In this document: positions 59,851-64,000 of the stretch, piece after piece
Position numbering within the stretch: the first letter of the stretch is position 1
Layout of the letters: the number at the start of each line of letters is the position of its first letter
Source: Parietaria judaica
Lineage: Eukaryota > Streptophyta > Magnoliopsida > Rosales > Urticaceae
DNA: 64,000 bases
Reading direction: 5' to 3'
NCBI GenBank assembly: GCA_954871525.1
Contig: OX940870.1
Coordinates: 13,423,501 to 13,487,500, forward strand
The notes under the pieces: model-generated
Databases searched by the model: none
What the model saw: only the letters and a program-made list of their open reading frames with translations
What the model was told of the DNA's origin: nothing
Program-made: the position numbers and the translations under genes

Positions 59851-59906
59851 GCGAATTAATGTCGTTAATTGTGGGATTACGATTCTCCATTGATGGTCAT
59901 GGAGGC

Positions 59907-60056
59907 TATAAATACACCATCTTGAGGTCCCTAAACTCACTCACACATTCAGAAAACGTACACCATCTAGCGGGTGAGAGCGAGAGTTTAGAAGACCGAG
60001 AAAGGGTCGTCGGAACCGAAGCCGAAGCTCGCCGGAGAGCGAAACAATGGCGGGAG
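59907..60056 (+). promoter_or_regulatory. Orphan promoter-like segment with a possible first exon
   Basis: TATAAATA at 59907-59914 is followed by a GC-richer leader and an ATG at 60047 in good context (AACAATGGCG). After only GCGGGAG comes a splice-donor-like GTAATT (60057). No downstream exon could be identified in 60057-61880. It could be the start of an unrecognised gene, a duplicated 5' end, or the U3-R part of a lone LTR. Confidence 0.3.
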
Positions 60057-61886
60057 GTAATTCAATCCTTTTGCTTCCGCACTTTCGTGTTCATTATGTT
60101 AAAGAACACTATAATATCGCATATTATGTTTTACAATTGAGTCATCTTTTGTAGTTTGGATAACAACGTGGTATGAAGTTCACGGACGTCATGTTATGTC
60201 TTTAGAATCAACCGTTTACCAACTTTAAACACAATAGAAACAGTGAATGAAGTTTTCGCAGGAGGGGCATCACATCAACATATTTCGCGGCTCGTTAGCA
60301 TTATTTATTTTTACAAAATATGTAGAACTTGTGGAATTTTGTGAGTTCGCCTTTTCACTTAATTCATCAATGTGATGCATTGTTCGATGTATTTTCTTTA
60401 TACATTCTCACGTTTGTTTATCAAAGTAGTATCTATCTTTATATTATTTTCAACAAATATTATTGTCGTTTGGACCTCTCGATAATGTAAAAGCAACCTT
60501 ACGACCAAAAAAATAAATAAACAGTTAACAGAAAGGTACATAAAACGACAGACTCTACAAAGCGGACACTTGAGAGACTGACAAAACAAAAAACAAAGGT
60601 TGAAACTTTTAAAGAAATCACATGGAAATGAAACTCAATTAGTGTGAATCTAAGTTGAACGTATAATTTTTTTTATTTTTTCAATAAGTACCTAAAGCTC
60701 AAAGAATCCAAATTCATAACCGATCGAACTCTTTTCACAATATTTTTTAGCAGCTGATTGGCTGTCGATAAAAAAAAAGGTTAAGGACTCCGAGTTCATT
60801 ATCTTTATATATATATAGATCCTAATTTATGCACATAATTTTATTATATTTATTCATCACATATATATATATATATGTGTATATATATATATATGTTCTT
60901 ATGTATTGCTATAGCTTGCAAGCAACTAATGGTTGTTAAAAAGTGAAATATGAACCTTGAGACTTGGAGATCCATTGTTCTTATCCACTTGGCATGCATA
61001 TCTTCATTTTCATTTAATTAAATAGTTCAATAATATCAATACCATAATATATAATTATAATTAATTAGTAAACTTCCATTCAAAAAAATATTAATAAACT
61101 AAATCAATCATAAATAACCCGTACGTGTGGTGTAGAATAATTAATTAAGCCAATAAGATTTTCAGCACTGGAAGCAACAACGTGATTATTATTAGATTAG
61201 GTCGTGTATTTATACATTACAAGTAGGATATTAATTAATAGCATTTATAGAAATAAGCGAAGACCAATTCATCAACACCCAATTTGTCCTCATCTTCATG
61301 ACTACAAATGCTGAGATTTGAAGACGTATTGATATCTAATTAATCAATCATATCTATGTTAAATTTTATATAATTAATTATGATAATATGATTTTAGTTA
61401 TTTAAATTATATCTTCCGGAAGACCGTTATAAGGATATAACCAACAACCACGAGAAAACGCGTGATACTTCAAGTTTAGATATTCCTAGATTATTTGATT
61501 ACATAATCAAAAGCAATAATAATATATATATAATATATATTAAACATTAAAAAAGAATATTGCAATTATTAGAAGTTATAAGTTATAACCCAATCTCTAT
61601 CACTCGGCTTTTTATTTATTTTTGATAATTCTCTATATAGACAATTGGAAACCCATAAGAGTTGGTTGATATAAAAAAAATACACGACAAATAAAGTTTC
61701 TATAAGTAAAAAAGAGTTTAGAGGTGAAAGGGTAGGAGTGAAGCGGATTTGGGCACTTGATTTTTAATTTTTTTTTTTTTTTGCCAAAATCAGAATCCTA
61801 AATCAGATTTTTTTTGTTTTCTTAAACTAAAACTTGGGATTTGGATTTTTGGGGAGAAACTCCAATTTTTTTGGTTGAATTTTTGT
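60057..61886. other. AT-rich spacer
   Basis: No coding region recognised. TA microsatellite at 60861-60894. Confidence 0.55.
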
Positions 61887-61944
61887 TAGTTTTATATGTG
61901 CTTATATTTTTATGTTCGTGTTGAGTATAAACTACCATATACAT

Positions 61945-61976
61945 ATAAATAAATAAATAAATAAATAAATAAATAT
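61945..61976. repeat. (AAAT)n microsatellite
   Basis: About seven AAAT units in tandem, next to the left copy of the direct repeat that flanks the LARP1 fragment. Confidence 0.85.
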
Positions 61977-62156
61977 ATAATTCTTTGAAATTATTAATAT
62001 TACTTTTGTATATATATTTAATCATGCGGTTATAAATTACACACTAAATTTTCCTGGCGAAATTTATGCAGGTTAAATCGATGACGAGTGATAAACAATC
62101 AATAATTAACTCGTTGGACTCTAATTCGACTCAAGTTGAAGTAGAGGTAAATACGT

Positions 62157-62775
62157 CTCAGTCTCGATTTTTTTTTTTTTAAATCAACGTACGATGTATT
62201 AGGCATCAGCCAAAAGAGAATCCCAAAAACAAATAGGAGGACTATCAATCCACTCCAAACGATCAGACAAAGAATAGACAAGTTATGAGCAACGGTATTC
62301 GCAGATTTCAAAACAAAACCAAAACGCACTTGGGAAAAGTGCTTTGACAACTCTAAACAATCAAAGACTAACACATGAAAATCTGATAAACCGGTGCTAA
62401 GAGACATACTATTAACAAGAACTTGAGAATCTGACTCAAACCAACAACGATCAAGGTTTTTCGTCTTGACCCAAGTGAGAGCTTCTTTGAGGCTTATGGC
62501 TTCAGCTTCGCGAACATAAAATTTTCCACTTTTAAAGCCAGCTCTTGCCATAATAAAGTGGCCTTCAGAATCCCTCACAACACATCCAAAACCGACCAAG
62601 ACCTGTCTGAAGGTAGAGATGCGTCCACATTGATCTTAAGCGCCCAGTTGACCGTCGGCTTACGCCACTTAGCACATAAGTCTTGCCACTCAGTTCTACC
62701 ATCTGCCCGACCCCGTGCAAAGTCGCCATTCATCTGCAACCCTACTCGGCCGCCAAGACCCTCAGTCTCGATTTT
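62157..62775 (-). mobile_element. 5'-truncated LINE remnant in the LARP1-fragment intron
   Basis: A direct repeat CTCAGTCTCGATTTT flanks the insert (62157-62171 and 62761-62775). On the minus strand the body ends in a poly(A) tail (poly(T), 62168-62180) and is only about 590 bp long, a typical 5'-truncated LINE. Confidence 0.85.
62182..62760 (-). pseudogene. LINE RNase H domain, frameshifted
   Basis: One frame gives WRKPTVNWALKINVDASLPS, another continues VGFGCVVRDSEGHFIMARAG, AEAISLKEALTWVK, CWFESDSQVLVNSM and SANTVAHNL. These are the Asp, Glu and Asp-bearing strands of the plant RVT_3 RNase H domain. A frameshift separates the two near 62590. It differs clearly in sequence from the LINE at 54414-56422. 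Confidence 0.8.
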
Positions 62776-63456
62776 GTTGCTGAATAACATGTTTGGAATC
62801 GATACATGGTGACGTGATCCACATGCGGAATACGTGGATGTATTTTCTTAGACCTTCAAATGAGAGTTAAAGTATGGGAGCACCGTCTTCTCAACGGATC
62901 ACTATCGGCGAAGTTGTTCCCGACACAACAACTGAAGCAAAGCTTTTTGGGCTTGAAGACAGATCAGAGGACGACACATCTTAGTCACTAGTCTCCAATA
63001 GAGAGCTCGCTTATTAGTACACTACATTCTATGAGTTGAACACCTTTTACCGTTTTGAGGATTCTTTTGGGGTATATAAAACTAGAAATAAATTCAATTA
63101 TTCCCATAAATTGTAATAGGATTTAGAATATATTGATATGGGAATCATTGTTATTTATTTATAACAAGATTTTCCATAACATGTTTTTTACAAAATCAAT
63201 ATGGTTTTTTTTTTTTTTTTAATTTCAAATGTTAAGACCTTCGTAACAATTTCTTTGTAAATCCATTGTGGTATTTCTCTGTTCTTTTCATTAACACTAA
63301 GTGTTAGCTTTAGGTATTAATGTTTAGACAAATAAATGTTTTAGCGTAAAGTATTGTTACTGTTTCTATATAAATATTAATTACGTAGATTTGTTGCTAG
63401 TTTTATATGTGTATATATATTTATATTCATGTTGAGTAGAAACTATTATATATATA

Positions 63457-64000
63457 TATATATTGTTAATACTCGTTTTTGGATTAACGGTGAACCCGAT
63501 CCACAGTTCAAGCCACGGGCCAGACTCAGGAGTTGCGTAAACGGTCAAAGGTGGAGTCCATGAGGAATGACTAATAAATGACTTAGCTGTATGCGAATCT
63601 TTCTTTCATGGCAAGCCTCAGCGCTATTCCTTGTGAGTCTTGATGATTTTCTTTCCTCGGCGAGATCTCCTGCGGCGTGGGAGGACCTGTAAAATAGAAA
63701 ATATTGATGTCTCACCCCATTACTATAACAGGGCTACCTACGTACCCACTTGTGGTCAACTAGGATCGGGTCATCACATAATTTAAGGTAGTAGTAAATG
63801 GAGAAATAGTGAGGTGGTTTTTATCGTCGTTGGAGCTGATAATAGTGGCGCAGGGGTGACCATCATGTATGACAAGGGTATTACCGCCAAGGGTACCATG
63901 AGAGGCGGCGCGGGTATTGACTGACTGATGCCGAGGGTCTTGATCGACGAGGGTTTCCTGCGAGGCAGTGCGTGTATCAATTTACTTGTGTGACGATGAT
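63457..64000. other. Right edge: possible start of an LTR
   Basis: From 63463 (TGTTAATACTCG) the sequence becomes GC-richer and includes GCGAGATCTCCTGCGGCGTGGGAGGACCTG and later GGGTACCATGAGAGG. The style resembles gypsy LTR starts, but no partner LTR or coding region lies in the window. No gene recognised. Confidence 0.3.

Larger units (their letters stand above)
62072..63015 (+). pseudogene. Duplicate fragment of LARP1 exons 5-6
   Basis: Plus-strand 62072-62146 is a 75-base exon matching exon 5 of the LARP1 gene at 51839-51765 in length, phase and sequence (MTSDKQ, NSTQVEVE). It has an AG acceptor and GT donor, and the preceding intron tail (TTCCTGGCGAAATTTATGCAG) also matches. The exon 6 match starts at 62809 (GGTGACGTGATCC; RNTWM, FLRPSN) and resembles the LARP1 exon to about 63012, with an unrelated stretch inside. 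Its acceptor AG is lost and a TAA stop follows FLRPSNES. Because introns are shared, this is a DNA duplication, not a retrocopy. Exons 1-4 were not found nearby. Confidence 0.8.

Noticed and set aside
1..64000. CRISPR array, tRNA or rRNA genes
   Set aside because: No regular spacer-repeat array and no cloverleaf or rRNA-like segment seen; the spaced repeats found are MITE cores or retroelement leaders.

Overview
The window is nuclear DNA of a flowering plant, most likely a eudicot. The evidence is intron-bearing genes with plant-only architectures (group-5 subtilase, FD-type bZIP, LARP1 with a plant-style layout, SKP1), very AT-rich spacers, TA microsatellites and heavy loading with LTR retrotransposons, LINE remnants and MITEs. 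The species cannot be read from the sequence.

Layout. 1-3070: a 3' LTR piece of a Copia element abutting a truncated minus-strand Ty3/gypsy element (gag plus one LTR). 3071-8250: AT-rich spacer with a PIF/Harbinger-like MITE, a hAT-type MITE with a perfect 8-bp target duplication, and a terminal-inverted-repeat element carrying a broken piece of a PHT1 phosphate transporter. 8458-17350: the gene-dense part, with three intact genes: a predicted outer-membrane beta-barrel protein (+, 3 exons, 426 aa), a SKP1 homologue (+, 2 exons, 169 aa) and a subtilisin-like protease (-, 7 exons, about 770 aa). 17646-39416: transposon block with a long-TIR MITE, a complete young Copia element with 2,756-bp LTRs (18175-28920, TSD CGTGA), two GGCGGAGCC-type MITEs, and a second complete Copia element on the minus strand (30865-39411, TSD GTTGG). 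41313-48800: MITEs around a three-exon FD-like bZIP gene (42417-43198, -). 51471-53575: a LARP1b/c-type La-motif gene (-). 54398-58013: a 5'-truncated LINE with a hAT MITE nested in its RNase H domain, then another hAT MITE. 62072-63015: a broken duplicate of LARP1 exons 5-6 on the opposite strand, with a second LINE remnant in its intron.

How the parts relate. The host genes do not form a pathway; they are neighbours. SKP1 is a core part of SCF ubiquitin ligases, the subtilase is a predicted secreted serine protease, LARP1 proteins act in mRNA translation and decay, and FD-type bZIPs partner with florigen through 14-3-3 proteins. Points to follow up: (i) the FD-like gene keeps its zipper and C-terminal 14-3-3 motif but has lost the invariant Asn of the DNA-binding region and has GA instead of GT at its first splice donor; (ii) the LARP1 gene appears to have a 1-nt deletion inside the La motif; (iii) the young Copia element has near-identical LTRs but no recognisable gag and two nonsense codons, which suggests mobilisation in trans; (iv) several MITEs share TAG(A/G)G-type ends but each has a core saturated with its own short motif.

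No tRNA, rRNA, CRISPR array or organellar segment was seen. All exon models are manual, from splice signals, phase agreement and family knowledge; none was tested against transcripts or databases.
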